The notes under the pieces: generated by a model
Told to the model about the DNA's origin: nothing
The model's database searches: none
What the model saw: the letters and a program-made list of their open reading frames with translations, nothing else
Shown: positions 7,255 to 8,423 of the stretch, in pieces
How the letters are laid out: every line of letters begins with the position of its first letter
Position numbering within the stretch: position 1 is the stretch's first letter
From: Methanosarcinales archaeon
GTDB lineage: Archaea; Halobacteriota; Methanosarcinia; Methanosarcinales; Methanogasteraceae
Direction: 5' to 3'
Assembly: GCA_030640725.1 (NCBI GenBank)
Contig: DAOWIV010000041.1
Coordinates: forward strand, 1-8,423
DNA length: 8,423 nt
Translations under genes and position numbers: made by a program

Positions 7255-8423
7255 ATGTCACACAAAAAACTCACAATCCTCACAATCGCTGCGCTTCTAA
7301 TCGTCGTCGTGGTGTGTCTGGGGTACGCCACCAACCGGGAGGTGGAGAAGATCGTGCGGCAGCAGTCCAATGAGCAGCAAATACTCCTTACCAGGCAATC
7401 TGCCGCAGGAATCGAGGCTTTTCTCGATGAGAAGACCGTTTTAATCGAAGTACTGGCAACAGAGGTGGTGAATGTTCCGCCAGAGAACATGACGCCGTAT
7501 TTTATGACGGTTTACAACAAATCAAGCGGTTTTTCATCGATCGGGTTTGTGAACAGCGACGGCGTGATTGTGACAGGTTACCCGCCGGAAGATGCGGCGA
7601 TCGGGCTTGATCTGTACGCAACAAAAAGAAACGCACAATTCGATCGTGCCAGAGAAAGTAAAGAGACATACACCACCCGCCCGGTGCCGCTGGTTCAGGG
7701 CGGCGTCGGATCGAACGTCGGGGTGCCGATATATTCTGGCGGCGAGTTTAAGGGAGTCATATTCGCAGTGATCGAGATATCCACACTCTCCACACGTTTT
7801 CTTGCCGATACCGTCTCGAAAGGGCATGGACACACCTACATGATCACCAGATCAGGGCGATGCCTCTACGATGGTACACACAGAGGAATCATCAGCGAAA
7901 AATACATCGGGCTCCTATGCGAGAATGATTCGTCTTATGCAGACGTGTTGAGGGATCAGATGTCAGGAGAGGAGGGAGTTGGCTATTATTTTGATGGAGA
8001 TACCGGGAAACAGATGGTCGTGACCTACACGCCGGTCATCTGGCGCGGTCGTGTCTGGTCGGTTGCAACAAGCGTTCCTGCAAGCGAGGCAGAGGCACTG
8101 GTGCGTTCCGTCTATCAGAAGCAGATACTATTCATAATACTCGTCATCGCAATCATTCTTGCCGGAAGTGGCGGAATCGTTCTAATATACTCCAGATGGA
8201 ACAAAGAACTGGAACAGGAGGTCGAGAAGAAGACCGATGATCTGAGAAGATCGAATACGGAACTTGCGTCAGCAAATACTAAATTAAGGGAACTCGACCG
8301 GCTGAAATCCGAGTTTGTCTCGATGGTATCTCACGAACTCAAAACCCCGCTCACAGCCATAAAGATCTCGATGGATGTCTTGAAATCGCTCTCTGATTCG
8401 GAAACGGATGCCCACACAAGAGA
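7255..8423 (+). CDS. Membrane sensor histidine kinase, 3' end outside window
   Basis: The ORF is open from the ATG at 7255 to the window edge (389 complete codons), so the gene is partial. The protein starts with a transmembrane segment (about 6-24). It continues with an extracytoplasmic region of some 265 residues that looks like a Cache-type sensor: GFSSIGFVNSDGVIVTGYPP near 91-110, and a later membrane-distal repeat with MITRSGRCLYDG. A second membrane segment (about 291-313) is followed directly by a coiled coil (about 316-347) and the HisKA dimerisation/phosphoacceptor helix SMVSHELKTPLTAIK with His360. No HAMP domain is visible. The HATPase_c domain should lie beyond the window. It would autophosphorylate and pass phosphate to a response regulator; the ligand is unknown. 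The start directly precedes a Lys-Lys and hydrophobic anchor; the ribosome site is weak. No response regulator is seen upstream. Confidence 0.92.
   Translation, partial: MSHKKLTILTIAALLIVVVVCLGYATNREVEKIVRQQSNEQQILLTRQSAAGIEAFLDEKTVLIEVLATEVVNVPPENMTPYFMTVYNKSSGFSSIGFVNSDGVIVTGYPPEDAAIGLDLYATKRNAQFDRARESKETYTTRPVPLVQGGVGSNVGVPIYSGGEFKGVIFAVIEISTLSTRFLADTVSKGHGHTYMITRSGRCLYDGTHRGIISEKYIGLLCENDSSYADVLRDQMSGEEGVGYYFDGDTGKQMVVTYTPVIWRGRVWSVATSVPASEAEALVRSVYQKQILFIILVIAIILAGSGGIVLIYSRWNKELEQEVEKKTDDLRRSNTELASANTKLRELDRLKSEFVSMVSHELKTPLTAIKISMDVLKSLSDSETDAHTR

Overview
The window looks like a chromosomal segment from a cytochrome-bearing euryarchaeon of the methanogen/ANME/alkane-oxidiser sphere (Methanosarcinales-, Syntropharchaeia- or Methanophagales-like). 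The evidence is a proteasome-activating nucleotidase (PAN), an archaeal-style dolichol/polyprenol kinase-like membrane protein, TATA-like promoters with very short leaders, and a c-type cytochrome maturation protein. Lineage placement is inference from gene content; no 16S or other phylogenetic marker is present.

Layout. Positions 1-378 are mostly non-coding, with one possible 42-codon ORF. A uroporphyrinogen-III C-methyltransferase gene (cobA-type, minus strand) is divergent from the PAN gene (plus). PAN converges on a dolichol kinase-like gene (minus), which is divergent from a ccmF-like gene encoding only the N-terminal half of CcmF (plus). A 276-base gap rich in potential RNA structure follows. 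It leads into homoserine dehydrogenase (plus). Next comes a minus-strand gene for a secreted zinc phospholipase C/S1-P1 nuclease-fold protein with a C-terminal dockerin. After that lie a 40-codon ORF overlapping (ATGA) a broken alpha/beta-hydrolase gene, and finally the first 389 codons of a membrane sensor histidine kinase that runs off the end of the window.

How the genes fit together. Most are single housekeeping genes, not one operon. CobA-type methyltransferase supplies precorrin-2 for siroheme, cobamides and F430, and in archaea siroheme is also the precursor of heme. The half-CcmF would act at the far end of that route, in heme attachment to cytochromes c. The accessory part is 5.6-8.4 kb: a secreted dockerin enzyme, a decayed hydrolase with a GC-rich inverted repeat exactly where its homology ends, and an extracellular-sensing kinase.

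Most interesting signals: (1) the structured region upstream of homoserine dehydrogenase carries sequence blocks resembling the cobalamin-riboswitch core; (2) the dockerin protein keeps the bacterial PLC zinc-ligand spacing and a predicted signal cleavage that would expose the N-terminal Trp ligand; (3) CcmF is a half protein with three of the four expected heme histidines; (4) PAN ends in Met-Phe-Val, not a canonical HbYX tail. No CRISPR array, tRNA, rRNA or intact insertion sequence was seen.
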